Part shown: piece after piece, positions 22,563 through 33,286 of the stretch
How positions within the stretch are numbered: the stretch's first letter is position 1
How the letters are laid out: each line of letters begins with the position of its first letter
NCBI RefSeq assembly: GCF_009870125.1
Contig: NC_046681.1
Coordinates: 25,876,001-25,940,000, forward strand
Length of the DNA: 64,000 bases
Source of the DNA: Drosophila pseudoobscura
Taxonomy: Eukaryota > Arthropoda > Insecta > Diptera > Drosophilidae
Direction of reading: 5' to 3'
Notes under the pieces: model-generated
Told to the model about the DNA's origin: nothing
The model's database searches: none
What the model saw: only the letters and a program-made list of their open reading frames with translations
Made by a program: the position numbers and the translations under genes

Positions 22563-22721
22563 ACAAATTAACTTAAGTACGAAAACAACGACAACTTAAA
22601 CAGCAATCAAAAGCCAGTCCTACGTCAATGTGAACAAATGTGACGCATGTCTCACTTTTGGCCACTAAGCATGGATTTTATAGTTATTTGTTCAACTATT
22701 AAATAGAGAAAAAAGAAGAAT

Positions 22722-23370
22722 ATGGATATAAACGATGTGAAATGGCTGCAAAAAGCCATTGCTCTACAATAATTTTGATATGCTCCTCAAGCTGGTGGCG
22801 GAGCGATTAACCAAGAACTCTATACGAACGCATATTCCTCCCGATTGCCGGTTGTTCCTGACATTAAGGCAAGCCGCTGGGCCGACAGATCAATAAATTA
22901 GCTAAAGAAATTTCTTTTTAGGTATTTGGACAGTAGAGAAGGCACCGGGCGTCTGGCAAAGTCCTTAAAAATGGGCCACTCAACCGTGCGTGCGATAATT
23001 CGGGAAAACTGTGACGTGTTTTGGACACCACTGTCTCACACCTTTCTGTCCCAGCCCAAAAAAGATCTTTAACAGATTCGATATAGGTGTGGCCTTTATA
23101 CCTGCAAGTAGGGTGGATTGGCACGATGAATTTGGATCTCAGCTTTTTGAGGATCACATGCTTGGAGAGATGGGTCCCGGAAATGAAGAGAATGCCACCT
23201 ATGGCTATGCCTTTATAGCCAGCTCTGCTTTTCCCGCACGCTGGCTACGCTGTGGGAAACGAGATCAACAAATAATAAGCTCGGCCATCCAGATCCCATT
23301 AAGGATATGATGAGCAAACAATCTTCGGAACCGAGTATATTTGAGGCTTTCCTCGTTGGCTTAGAGTAGA
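22722..23370 (+). pseudogene. Decayed PIF/Harbinger-type transposase (or transposase-derived gene)
   Basis: A broken plus-strand reading frame can be followed. MDINDVKWLQKAIAL runs into a stop and a one-base shift, then FDMLLKLVAERLTKN and IPPDCRLFLTLR. A possible GC-AG intron (gcaagc...tttttag) follows, then YLDSREGTGRLAKSLKMGHS-TVRAIIRENCDVFW. The FxMLLKLV, IPP.xRL.xTLRYL and GHSTVR.I..E.C order matches the N-terminal helical/HTH region of Harbinger (HARBI1/PIF) transposases. After further stops, YGYAFIASSAFPARWL resembles their (V/I)AD.AFP block. The segment that should hold the DDE residues and the GAIDGKH motif is missing. No terminal inverted repeats or target-site duplications were recognised. 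It could be a dead domesticated gene. Confidence 0.5.
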
Positions 23371-23626
23371 ATCGACCAATATGATATGATAGATCTTGGA
23401 TTAGAATTAGAGCTTATGAACGAACGCATTTATGGGAAAACTTTATTGAAAATCATAATAGCAAAGTACACAAGTAATAAAATCATATTTAAATACAAAA
23501 CTCAAGATCAAATCGATTATATGGTAATACATTGTTTGCAAGGTTCAACATTCAAGGGATAACTAGTTGTAAAAACGTGGATTCTATGTCTCGGTCCTGT
23601 ATGTCCAACAGCTATTGGACCGTTTC
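23371..23626. other. Short intergenic gap, probable Jwa 3' UTR
   Basis: AT-rich, with no coding features. On the minus strand it follows the stop of the PRA1-family gene. Confidence 0.4.
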
Positions 23627-24253
23627 TTAATTGATCACGCCTTCTGCACGTACGTTCAACGCATCCAGCAGGGCACCCATGGGAGTAGATGGACCAAAAC
23701 TCTCGATGGTGTTGGCCAATTTATTCTTCATGTTGCGTAGACGCAGTGAGGCGTGTATGAAAGTCACCGAAATGGGCAGCAGCAAGGTAAAGGCGGTCAG
23801 CAGCACGGCGCTAATCAGGTGCAAAAAAAGATAACCGCCAAGCAGAGCACCAGCCAGGATGTACCATTTCTGTTGAGCGTTTTGTTCGGCCACAATTGCA
23901 TTGCCTCCCGTCAGACGGCTTGCAATGAAGCTGGGCTTCGATTTGCTGCTGAAGAATTGCCAAATGACGGCGATGATCAAGGCCTGCACAATCAAGCCAC
24001 TGATTATCTTGGTTGGATTGCACACAATCATCAGCGCGTAGATGACCAGGAAGAGCAGAATGTAGTTGGTTTGGTAATAGAGCAAGTTCTTCACCACGCG
24101 ATTGCCCCACTTGTCAAAATCCTTCAGGTTGGGCAACTGGAAACGCGCCGATCCGAGCACGAAATCGTCCAGGGTACGCAGTGGGGCCAACTGCAAGTTC
24201 CCAGACAGGGCGGCAGCGGCGTCGCTCACTGAAGCTGCAGTTGGTGCTGACAT
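23627..24253 (-). CDS. Jwa: PRA1-family membrane protein, Jwa/ARL6IP5-like
   Basis: From the first in-frame ATG (24253) the protein is 208 aa, close to mammalian ARL6IP5/JWA (188 aa). It is an ER membrane protein that modulates glutamate transporters and Rab/ARL trafficking. Evidence: a conserved LDDFVLGSARFQLPNLKDFDKW lead, then two hydrophobic pairs (NYILLFLVIYALMIV with IISGLIVQALIIAVIWQFF, and WYILAGALLGGYLFLHLI with AVLLTAFTLLLPISVTFI), then HASLRLRNMKNKL. The same reading frame stays open upstream for 97 more codons, to about 24544 and beyond, with coding-like codon use but no ATG. The true start may therefore use a spliced upstream exon or a non-AUG codon. Confidence 0.8.
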   Translation of the reverse strand: MSAPTAASVSDAAAALSGNLQLAPLRTLDDFVLGSARFQLPNLKDFDKWGNRVVKNLLYYQTNYILLFLVIYALMIVCNPTKIISGLIVQALIIAVIWQFFSSKSKPSFIASRLTGGNAIVAEQNAQQKWYILAGALLGGYLFLHLISAVLLTAFTLLLPISVTFIHASLRLRNMKNKLANTIESFGPSTPMGALLDALNVRAEGVIN

Positions 24254-24544
24254 GGCCTTTGAGTATTGACTGAGTTTTCTGTTCTTGATATTATCGACCT
24301 CTTCCGGCGACAACTTTTTGTATGCAGACTGACGTACTCCACGGGTCAATTGATGCAGTTCTTCCACGTTAAACAGCTGAGACAGCTGCTTAATTTTTGG
24401 CCGCAGCCCGGAATCACTCGATTTACGACTGCTTTTCGGCAAGAGACGCGACTTCTCGTCTGCGTCAAACCAATTGTACCGCTCGTCGTGGTCACTATAT
24501 TCCTCCGCACCTAGTCGCTCCAGCGTAAATCGTTGAATTTTCAC
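24254..24544 (-). CDS. Possible N-terminal extension of the Jwa-like protein lacking an ATG
   Basis: Ninety-seven sense codons continue the Jwa-like frame upstream (for example SRLLPKSSRKSS, KIKQLSQLFNVEELHQL, KKLSPEEVDNIKNRKL). Codon choice is like the downstream gene (many GAG, CTG, AAG), and the residues look like a basic, helical segment. No in-frame ATG exists before the upstream TAG near 24680. A gccacacag splice acceptor lies about 40 bases further upstream, at the right place for a small first exon. Confidence 0.4.
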
Positions 24545-24609
24545 AAGAGAATTTGTGTGACGAATTTTCGTCTGTGTGGCTACAGTGATTTCATTTATGA
24601 CAATTTCTT

Positions 24610-24800
24610 GATCGTCGAAAATGAATTGTATTTGCTCGATTTTGATATTCCGCTTAGTATTACTAGCTAGCTTTAAGCCCTAAAACTGAACATATGATTT
24701 TATGCAATAGTCCAATCAATTTTCGACAAGATTGATCTATTTCAAATACTCCCTTTTATTGGATTCTTTAGAAAATAAGGTTTAAACAAATTTTGCCGAC
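24610..24800 (+). repeat. Dispersed AT-rich repeat, copy A
   Basis: Ordered blocks are shared with copies at 49660-49845, 49905-50055 and 54560-54725: ttttgatattc, gctagcta, aatcaatttt, acaagattg, tttattgg and aaggtttaaac. The order is kept but the spacing varies. Not recognised as a named transposon. Confidence 0.6.
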
Positions 24801-25131
24801 TACCAAATTAATTTTGAAAGTGGTAACTACACATTTGCTACATGGCAACTACACAGGGATGAATTTCTCACGGAGGCACCTGTTTAAAACATGTGTGTCA
24901 TATTACTACACTGGTAATTTGAAGAAACAGTTTCAAACGGTTTTAACTATATCCTTTAAACAAGAATTTTTCTCAGATAAACATGTTGTTATTTTTTACA
25001 TATTTATGCGATTGTAAGATGGCAATAAAAGGAAAAACAGTTTTTGTATTTGATTTTGCAGTTTATTTTACTGAAATTTTGAAATTGAAATTTGTATGGC
25101 GAATTTAAAGTAAATATGATTGTGAATTTTT
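24801..25131. other. Intergenic gap before the Cys-rich cluster
   Basis: AT-rich. No coding sequence seen on either strand. Confidence 0.4.
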
Positions 25132-28100
25132 TCAGAAAATCTCCCACTTTCGTTGAAATTCACAATCAAAGTTACGACTCTTGAGATTGGGAATATGTTT
25201 TTGGAACATTGAATAAAATGCATTTGTGCTGTCACATTTTGAGGAATTCTTGTACTCCTTCTGTTGCTGCTGCCCCCCATCGCACTGGGAAGGAACGGTT
25301 AAGCCGCTGGAAGATGTGAAACAGTCTCCAAATCGCGGCCTAGAAGGCATTGGCGGATCTGGCATTATCCGCACACTGCATGTGTCCTTGGCAAAACGGG
25401 CACTTGAATCGTAGAGCACCTGAACCTCGTTACGGTCATCATCAGGGGGACGTGCAATATTACAGAAATTAACTCCCGGCTTGAGACTCATAATATTAGC
25501 TCCTGCATATGTTTTGGACATAGCTAATACTACATTCTTAGCCGGTTGGGACTGTTCCGGAATCCGTTGATACTCGTAGGTTTCAGAAGCGGGGTATTTC
25601 TTTAAAAAGGTTTGAGAATTTAAATTCAGGAATTTATATTTTTGAATTGGTGCTTCAGATTTAGTGGTTTTGGTGTAGCTCAGACTTTCCTTTGATGTTC
25701 GTTCTTTTGGTTCACGATTTCCCTTTTCCGCTTTTTCTTCGCGTTGTCCTTTGTTTTTATTTTCCTCGTTTGGTTCTTTATCTTTCTTCGCACACCAACT
25801 GAAAAAACCTCTTGATTTGGACGGTTTCTTCTCTCTACGCCGATCTTTCGGATTCTTCCCTGGAGTTCCTTTCGATTTCCCAAATGGATGTTTTTGCTGT
25901 CTGTCTGGGAGACTCTTATTTTGTTCGGGTTGTTCTGTTGTAAGCTGTACGGTCTTTACCACTATCCTGCAGTTTGGACATTTGGGATTTGGTTGGCATA
26001 TTTTTGAAGCAGCTGCTTTTTGATCCGCTTGATATTTCAAATAGGAGCACATAGGCTCCTGCTGGCATATCGACTTGGCGGCCTCAGCAGCTGCGGCTGC
26101 TTCGGCTTTAGCTGTTCTATATTTGTCAAAGTCCTTTAATATTTGCTGATCGTAGCTATTCAGTAACGGCATTGTGATAAAACTCTTCCGTGTATTCCTC
26201 GTATAAGGTCGCTTTTTGGGCTCTAGGTCGGCGTCTGTGGTACGACTAATATCTGTTGGATATTCAGTTCTCCCTCGGGGCTTTTTCGCTGATATAGAGT
26301 TCTCTGTTGGAGATTGAGTTCTCCCTCGGGGCTTTCCCGCTGATATAGAGTTCTCTGTTGGATATCGAGTTCTATCTCGGATTTTTTCTGCTGATGTGGA
26401 GTTCTCTGTTGGATATCGAGTTCTATCGCGGAGTTTTTCTGCTGATTTAGAGTTCTCTGTTGGAAATCGAGTTCTATCTCGGAGCTTTTCTGCTGATATA
26501 GAGTTATCTGGTGGAAATGGAGTTTTGACTCGAAGTTCTCGCTCAGAAAGAGAGAGGGCTGTTCTTCCTTTGGAATGCAGGCATAGTTTATAGTTCGATT
26601 CTTTTTCTTGTCTGATTGGCACATACTTGCAGCCAGAGGTTCTTCTCACTAGAAAAATGTTCGAGCGCTTGTTAGATTTAATGCCGAAAACGGGACAGTG
26701 TGATACAAGTTTATCCCGAACCTTCGACATGGCACGTGTTTTGAAAAATTTATCCGCCAAATGCGGCTCAAAATCGGATTTCCATTCGAAATTTGTAGGA
26801 TTGGGTGTATTACTAGGAAAAATATGATCATCACCGTACCGAGTGTGGGAGCTTTTAGAGGAACTTGAATCAAGAGTTTCTCTCCCATCTTTGCTTTGGC
26901 CCATTACAAATGGCTCATAGTCCTCTACCCGTTTGATTTCTGGTCCATGGTCGAAGCTGTTCTTCTCTGGTTTTGTTCGCTTTTGATCGGTCTGAGTCGC
27001 TTGGTGGGAAAACCCTTTAAATTTCCCTTTATGTTAGAATATGTTACTCGCTTACTTACGTGTCCTGTCTGCATCCATTTTTCCATTTATTTTGTCTATA
27101 TATTTCAGAATTTGCTTGGTCTCTGGACGCAGTGATTCGCCGTTTATAAAAGGTATTGATGGTTCAGTGATATTTGCGGCTCCACCACACATGCTTTCGG
27201 GGTAATAGCACATATTACACTGAAAGGGATCGAATCCCCTTACCCCATTTTGGACTGTATATGTCCAATTGGTGGCTGCGCTCTCATAGCAGTTGTCCAC
27301 ATTGGTATCGATGATATCTGAGCTTTCACTCGAGCGATCCCTATCTACTAGATGACTTGTTGAGCCGCGCCCACGGGCTCTCTGCTCCATTTCCAGACCC
27401 TCCAGAGCCTTTTGTAGGATCGCAATAATCCGACTCATATCGCACTCACCTATCCCCGAATTATTTTTTTTTGGTACTTTCGTAGATGACTTTTTGGGAC
27501 TACGAGATGAAGTTTGAGTGCATGCCTCCGAGTATTTACACCCACAATTAGGGCGGCCACAACCACATGGCCCCTGCTGTTGTGTCGTTCGCTTGGTTGT
27601 AGACCCTCTACGACTTTGATTGGTAGACCTGCCCACACTTTGTGGATCTGGAGACGTCGTTAACTCGCTTTGAGGGGAGTCTGGAGACCTGTTTGGAAAA
27701 TCCTTCGAAGTAGGACTTCGGCTTGGTCGCACTATCTTAGACTGGGATGTTTGAGCGAATGCCTCAACGCATTTGGGATCACAAGTTTTGGTCACTGGGC
27801 AAATGCCACAACTGTTGGTTGCGCCTCGATTAGGATTATCGGTTGATGCCTTATTAGTTTCAGCAGCGGTAATCAGTGGCTTTGAGGTCACAGTGGAGGC
27901 ATCCGCACATCGTCGACACTTTCGTTTGCATTTGGGGTCTTTGCAGGCATCCGTTCGAGGTTGCCTGGAAAATGAATTGATGGAATGCACACTATTCTTT
28001 TGCGAAATCATCTGAGATGTTTTCTTGCGTAGGTTTTCAGCACTAGTTTTCACGGGAATAGCCTCCACACTGCTGTTGCCATTCCGCGTAGGCTTTTCTC

Positions 28101-29811
28101 TGTGGGTACCACGTCTCTCGGAGTTGCCTTTGTCTCGATTCTTACTGGTTTTTTCAATTGCATTGCTCTTGCTTCGACATGGGCTGGAATCTGTAGATTT
28201 CGTAGATGCTCTTCCGTAATCAGTGGGTCCTCGTGACATTGCTTGACTATCAGTATTTAAAGAAGCATGGACACTGCCTCGATTTCCTCGACTCTTGGCC
28301 TGTGTCTTTCCGGTATTTCTATCTAGACTGCATAAACTTTCTTGTTTTCGTTTGTCCCTCGTTTTTCTGGGTGGACTTCTTGGCTCGTTGCTTGCACTTG
28401 ACTGAGATGATCCACGAGAAATTGGTGTGTGCCTTGGGCTATTTTTCTTTGTAGCCTGGTTAGTTCTTCTGCTGCTGCCTTCGGTGACACGAGATTCACA
28501 CGTGCACGAGGTTCTTTTCTTACCCCCTTTGGCGCACATGCAGTCTTTCGAGCAACTACTACCAGGAGAGGAAGATCTCCCCGTAGACTCATCATAATTG
28601 TAGGACTCAGGATATGACATGCGGTCTCGTGCCGAACAGGACATACAGTCTTCGACAGCCGCGTCGTGTATATACTTCTCTATGTCCCTCTCAGTGGGCA
28701 ATTTCATTATCCAACGGCTATCATCAAGCCTACCGCCAGTACCGCGCCGTAGCTCAGTGATTGAGTGATTTTGGGAGGTAGCTAGTTCGAGACTCACATC
28801 CGATGGCGTATACCCCCCATAGTCGGTAGGATCGCACTTTTTTGGGGTTTTGCTTTGGCTTTGCCTGGCAGTGGGTTTTGCTCTGGCCGACTCGCGCGAA
28901 CGTTTCATTTCCTCGCCACTGTAATGTCTGTGCCTTGTTTTTCGTATCCTCAAACTATCCTGACTCGTCTTGGATGGACTCCTGCTTCGCTCAAGAAGCT
29001 TTTCCCCAACCATGGACGTAAACATATGCTTAACGGACTTCTTCAGTGGCTTGTGCTTGAGTAGCTTGGGTTGAAATAGTTTGGGCATCGTCTGAGTCTG
29101 AGCCACGCACATCTCGCGTGGCTGGTTTGTCCGTCTCTGCCGCTGTCGTCTGGCAGCGGCCCTCATGGAACACTGAACGGAATGGTCGGATTTGAGGGGC
29201 GTGCTCAGCTGATGGTCGTAGGGCGTGCGATTGAGACGCGTACAGTTGGTAACCTCCGCCAGGCTGTTGCTCGTCTCCTCGGCTTGCTCCTCACGGTTCC
29301 GGACATCCAGAGCCCAGGTGGATGGATAGGCAGAGGAACTGTATCGTGATCGACTGCTACCCCTGGAAGGTGCACCGCCCAGACTAACGCCGGACTTACC
29401 TTCCATCAAGTGGGTCTTATATAGACCCTCTGTCGGTGAACGAGAATTTAATGATTTCTTCAGCCAAAACTTTCAAAACTCACCAGAAGTTTTGATTTTC
29501 CTCCAAGAACGGGAATCAGTCTTCAGCAGGGGATACACTTGGGCATTCTTTAGGGTTTTCGGTCTAGTTTGAGATTTGGGTCGTCTGTCCGATCTCTCGC
29601 GACTCGATTTAGATCGGGAAAAGGTACGCTGCATGGTCCTCACCCGTTTGGGATCCTTCGCCAGCGAGGATAGCACCGTAATGCCAGTCTTTGACAAGGG
29701 ACCCAGCGGTGTGGTTGTTTCGGTGTCACGGCCATTACGGACACCCTTGCTCAGAGCCCGTCGCAGAAGTATTTGCTTGGCCGTACGCCGTTTCCTTATA
29801 TAATCATTCAT
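25132..29811 (-). CDS. Cluster gene 1: large Cys-rich/Ser-Arg-Lys-rich protein, 1521 aa
   Basis: Three exons join exactly in phase: 29484-29811 (MNDYIRKRRTAKQ), 27060-29429 and 25132-26999. The introns are 54 nt (gtgagt...ccgacag) and 60 nt (gtaagt, ctaac branch-like site, ccaccaag). I know no homologue. The protein is basic and low-complexity, with CKDPKCKRKCRRCADASTVTS, CGICPVTKTCDPKCVEAFAQTS, CGCGRPNCGCKYSEACTQTS, and GECDMSRIIAILQKALEG. The first two blocks recur in cluster gene 2. A six-unit 17-residue repeat (DRTRYPTENSISAEKL type) lies in exon 3. No signal peptide or TM segment is seen. Testis or sperm-structural function is only inferred from style. The exon joins make a single gene more likely than two. 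Confidence 0.72.
26250..26535 (-). repeat. 51-bp (17-aa) tandem repeat within cluster gene 1
   Basis: Five to six copies encode [RK].RT.(F/Y)P(T/P)(E/D)NS.SA.K(L/P). Example starts at 26253 and 26304 are 51 bp apart. Copies differ by a few substitutions, so the array keeps the reading frame while diverging. Confidence 0.8.
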
Positions 29812-29935
29812 TGTTGAGGCACATAGGAGCAGCACATCCCAGTTGAGCTGCTGGCAGCATTCTGTAGACAGCTAGCGAACAGCCATCCAAAAATCGATTA
29901 GGAAAGATTTATGTCGGTTGACTGGGTTTTTTTTT

Positions 29936-32900
29936 CTACCAGCAACAACCACCATAGTATGTACCACCGCAACCGGAGGTGTAGCATTTCTTGTCCACCG
30001 GATAGCAGCAGGTGTTGACATATGGAGACGGTGGACATCTCGGCGTCGGGTTCAGTACAAAGGGCGGACTGGCAAAGCGATCGTATCTGGGGCGCTTCTT
30101 CTTGGAACATTTCTTATTGATTGGAGACCCGGCCGCATTGGGAATGAGCTCCCGCAGTGTCCGATCTAGATTACTCGAATCGCAGGCGCACACGATCACA
30201 GCATCTTTAAGATTGTCAATAATCACTCCCACATCCGATTCTTCGCCGCTACGAGCGGCCCTTTTATCTCTGCTCTTAGATAGTCCCTGGACAGCTTCCG
30301 ATGCGTGGAGTTTCTGTGGAGTCCGGACATCCTCCGACGAGTAGCTCTGAGGAGTCTGGACAGCTCCCGTGGAGCCTTTTTGAGGAGGTTGAAGAGCTCC
30401 CGACGAACTGATTCTCTTAATAGCCGTAATCTGGGCCGGAAAAGAACACGTGTATTGGGTTCCCGGTTTTCTCTTAGGGCTGCGAACTCCCTTCCCTCGT
30501 TTTGTCTGGGTTCCCTTCAGGTTGGGGTTTTGAAAATCCATCAAAGGACGGGATGTTTGAGTAGCCAACGAACAATTAGGATCACAAATTTTGCCCGCCG
30601 GACAAATTCCACAGATGCTGGTTGCTGCATTGGTTTTACTTCTTATTAACGACTGACTTCCTTCCCTTGAAGACATCCTGCTGACGGTCATAGTGGACGC
30701 ATCCGCACATCTGCGACACTTGCGCTTGCATTTGACATCACGGCAGTCACTGTTGTTGTTGCTGCTACTCCGACCGTACTTTTCCCTGTGGCCATTACTC
30801 TCGGAGTCGCTGTTGTATTTACTGAAATTTTTGTGGCTACCTCTTCGATTTCTGGTCTTGTTTTTGTGTCTGTTTGGGGAGGAGTTCGAACTTCTGGATC
30901 TTTCTGCTTTGTAGGTCTCACTGGCTCTCCTGGAATTTTGGGTCTCACTATGTCTCCTGGAATTGGATGCCCTATGCCGTTTTCTTTCCCGTTCTATAGC
31001 ATAGTTGGATTCCATTTCATACTTCTTTCCTTTACCACTGGCATACGAATAATCTGATCTTTTACCCTCAGCTGTGCTCTCAATTGGACAAATCCGCCTG
31101 TCACGCCTTAAATGCGCCGGGCCATCAGGAGTCAGATTTCCAGAGTTCAGTGCAGGCAAACATCTATGACACTTGCGCTGGGCCGAGGTGGGAAGTGTAC
31201 AGGATTCCCACATTGGACATTTTTCTGGGACTCCTCTGGAGGCGGGTTTGCTCGGTTTGCTATTAGCAGATATTTGCTGGCCTTGGCAGCGGCATTCGTT
31301 GTCCCTTCTTGATGGTACTGGGGAATACGAGTCTCTCAGTCCCATCGATTTATGCCATTCGTTCTGTTGACTATTCCTTCTACTAAATTCATTTCCAGCA
31401 CGAGATTCAACTTCGCCCCTGGTGGAATGGCTTGGACTTTCGCGTATCCTTGTGCAGTACATAATAAAGTGGGACACATCGGGCAGCATGTTCTGGGGTT
31501 TTTGTCTTTCCCTGGCTTCTTCCATTTCGTATTCGCTCTGCATATCGTTGTCATCCTGAGAATTTTCAATTGGGTTAAGATCCCAATCTGATGCATTGTT
31601 CTTCCTTATATAGTTCATTTCGCTGGGTATTGGCTCCCTGAACTTGTCTCGATTATTCCGTTCGGATATACCTGGCTGCATGCTCTGGCTGCTTCGTCTT
31701 ACCCTGGATTTTTCTACTGGGCAGGGGCACCGCCTATCGTTTCTATTCTGGGCATTTCCGTTTGGTCTATTCGAATCTGATCCTTTGACCTTCCTTATAT
31801 AGTTCATTTCGCTGGATATTGGCTCCCTGAACTTGTCTCCGTTGTTCCTTTCGGCAGTATCTCGCTGTACGCTCTGGGTTCCTTGTCTGTCCCTGGCTTC
31901 CTCCATTTTGCATAAGCACCCCTTATCGTTTTGATCCTGGGAGCTTTTATTTGGTCTATGATTCAAAGCAGATCCTTTGGCCTTCGTTTGTCGGGCTATT
32001 GGGTCCTTGGACTTGGCGCGAATTTTCCCTTTGGATATGACTGGCTGTATGCTTGGGTTTCTTTGTCTTTCCCCGGCATCTTCCATTTTGCATAAGCACC
32101 CCTTATCGTTTTGATCCTGGGAGCTTTTTTTTGGTCTATGATTCAAAGCAGATCCTTTGGCCTTCGTTTGTCGGGCTATTGGGTCCTTGGACTTGGCGCG
32201 AATATTTCCTTTGGATATGACTGGCTGTATGCTTGGGTTTCTTTGTCTTTGATCCCGGAAATTTTCATTTGGTCTATGATTTGAAACTGATTCTTTGATC
32301 TTCATTCCGCTGGATATTGTCTCCCTGGACTTGTTTCGACTATTCTTTTCAGATATTTTCGGCTGTATTCTCTGGGTTCTTTGAGTTTCCCTGGCTTCTT
32401 CTATTTCGCATATGCACCCCATATAGTTTTCATCCTGGGAACTTTCATTTGGTATATAATTCGAATCTGATCCTTTGATCTTCATTTGGTCCCTGAACTT
32501 GCTTCGATTATTCCTATCGGATGTGTCTGCCTGTATGCACTGGTTTCTTTGCCCTTCCCTGAAATCTTCTATTTTGCACAAGCACCCCTTATCGTTTTCA
32601 TCCTGGGAATTTTTATTTGGCCTATGATTCGAATTGGATCGTTTGATCTTCCTGGGCTTGTCTTGATTGTTCATTTCATTTTGATCTTTGATCTTCTTTG
32701 GTCTGGCACTTTTACTGGCTGTACTTTCATCCCTTGGTCCTATGATCTTCTTCGATTTACTGGATTCCCTGGACTTTGCTGGACTAATCTTTCTGCTGTT
32801 TTTACTCGTGGGACCAGCACCAGCACCTCCAGAACCACCAGAAGCACCAGCACCTCCAGAAGCACCAACAGCACCAGCAGCACCAGCGGTTCCAGCACTT

Positions 32901-33286
32901 CCAGTCTTGTACGTTACCTTACTGTCCAGGTTGCTGTTTTTACTCGTGGGACCAGCACCAGCACCTCCAGAACCACCAAAAGCACTAGCACCTCCAGAAG
33001 CACCAACAGCACCAGCAGCACCAGCGGTTCCCGCACTTCCAGTCTTGTACGTCACCTTACTGTCCAGGTCTTTGCCTTTTCGTGGAGGAGTTTTTGGAGG
33101 AGCTTTACCCTGTTCTCCATCTGTTTTCTTGGCTGCGTTGGTTGGGCATTGGCAGCCCCCACAAATCGAACATGAAACGGCCGCGACCATTAAAAATGGA
33201 TTGTCTTCTGGGACTGCACTGCACGAGTTCCCCTCAGAGCTACCATGATTGGACAGATTGTGTTCACAATTTATTTTGTTATCCAT
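29936..33286 (-). CDS. Cluster gene 2: long Cys-rich repetitive protein, 1116 aa
   Basis: An uninterrupted frame from ATG 33286 (MDNKINCEHNLSNHG); the 25 upstream codons lack ATG. In order: a small Cys cluster (CSICGGCQCP); two 46-residue Gly/Ala repeats; about seven diverged units of about 60 residues carrying GC(L/I)C(K/E)(M/I)E; a Ser/Arg-rich stretch; CRDVKCKRKCRRCADASTMT; CGICPAGKICDPNCSLATQTS; SSNLDRTLRELIPN; and a tail with YDRFASPPFVLNP, TCCYPVDKKCYTSGCGG and final GCCW. The last four features are shared with neighbours, so it is a paralogue. Likely intracellular and structural (inference). Stop TAG 29936-29938. Confidence 0.72.
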   Translation of the reverse strand: MDNKINCEHNLSNHGSSEGNSCSAVPEDNPFLMVAAVSCSICGGCQCPTNAAKKTDGEQGKAPPKTPPRKGKDLDSKVTYKTGSAGTAGAAGAVGASGGASAFGGSGGAGAGPTSKNSNLDSKVTYKTGSAGTAGAAGAVGASGGAGASGGSGGAGAGPTSKNSRKISPAKSRESSKSKKIIGPRDESTASKSARPKKIKDQNEMNNQDKPRKIKRSNSNHRPNKNSQDENDKGCLCKIEDFREGQRNQCIQADTSDRNNRSKFRDQMKIKGSDSNYIPNESSQDENYMGCICEIEEARETQRTQRIQPKISEKNSRNKSRETISSGMKIKESVSNHRPNENFRDQRQRNPSIQPVISKGNIRAKSKDPIARQTKAKGSALNHRPKKSSQDQNDKGCLCKMEDAGERQRNPSIQPVISKGKIRAKSKDPIARQTKAKGSALNHRPNKSSQDQNDKGCLCKMEEARDRQGTQSVQRDTAERNNGDKFREPISSEMNYIRKVKGSDSNRPNGNAQNRNDRRCPCPVEKSRVRRSSQSMQPGISERNNRDKFREPIPSEMNYIRKNNASDWDLNPIENSQDDNDMQSEYEMEEARERQKPQNMLPDVSHFIMYCTRIRESPSHSTRGEVESRAGNEFSRRNSQQNEWHKSMGLRDSYSPVPSRRDNECRCQGQQISANSKPSKPASRGVPEKCPMWESCTLPTSAQRKCHRCLPALNSGNLTPDGPAHLRRDRRICPIESTAEGKRSDYSYASGKGKKYEMESNYAIERERKRHRASNSRRHSETQNSRRASETYKAERSRSSNSSPNRHKNKTRNRRGSHKNFSKYNSDSESNGHREKYGRSSSNNNSDCRDVKCKRKCRRCADASTMTVSRMSSREGSQSLIRSKTNAATSICGICPAGKICDPNCSLATQTSRPLMDFQNPNLKGTQTKRGKGVRSPKRKPGTQYTCSFPAQITAIKRISSSGALQPPQKGSTGAVQTPQSYSSEDVRTPQKLHASEAVQGLSKSRDKRAARSGEESDVGVIIDNLKDAVIVCACDSSNLDRTLRELIPNAAGSPINKKCSKKKRPRYDRFASPPFVLNPTPRCPPSPYVNTCCYPVDKKCYTSGCGGTYYGGCCW
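31911..32270 (-). repeat. 180-bp (60-aa) near-identical tandem repeat in cluster gene 2
   Basis: Bases 31911-32090 and 32091-32270 are almost the same, encoding the SIQPVISKG.IRAKSKDP-type unit. More diverged copies continue to about 32650. Near-identity indicates recent duplication or conversion. Confidence 0.8.
32795..33070 (-). repeat. 138-bp (46-aa) tandem repeat in cluster gene 2
   Basis: Units 32795-32932 and 32933-33070 encode LDSKVTYKTGSAGTAGAAGA followed by a Gly/Ala/Ser stretch and GPTSKNS. They differ by only a few bases. Confidence 0.82.

Noticed and set aside
27027-27059. 33-nt intron between exons 2 and 3 of cluster gene 1
   Set aside because: Too short to splice. The 60-nt intron with a ctaac branch-like site and ccaccaag acceptor keeps the frame.
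25132-29409. Two separate genes (starting at 26904 and 29409) instead of one
   Set aside because: One start is an internal ATG, the other not an ATG. Exact phase at both junctions and the 1522-codon sum support a single gene.
32486-33250. Plus-strand Pro/Ala-rich and Ser/Thr-rich frames opposite cluster gene 2
   Set aside because: They are antisense to the Gly/Ala 46-residue repeats; the repeats explain their pattern.
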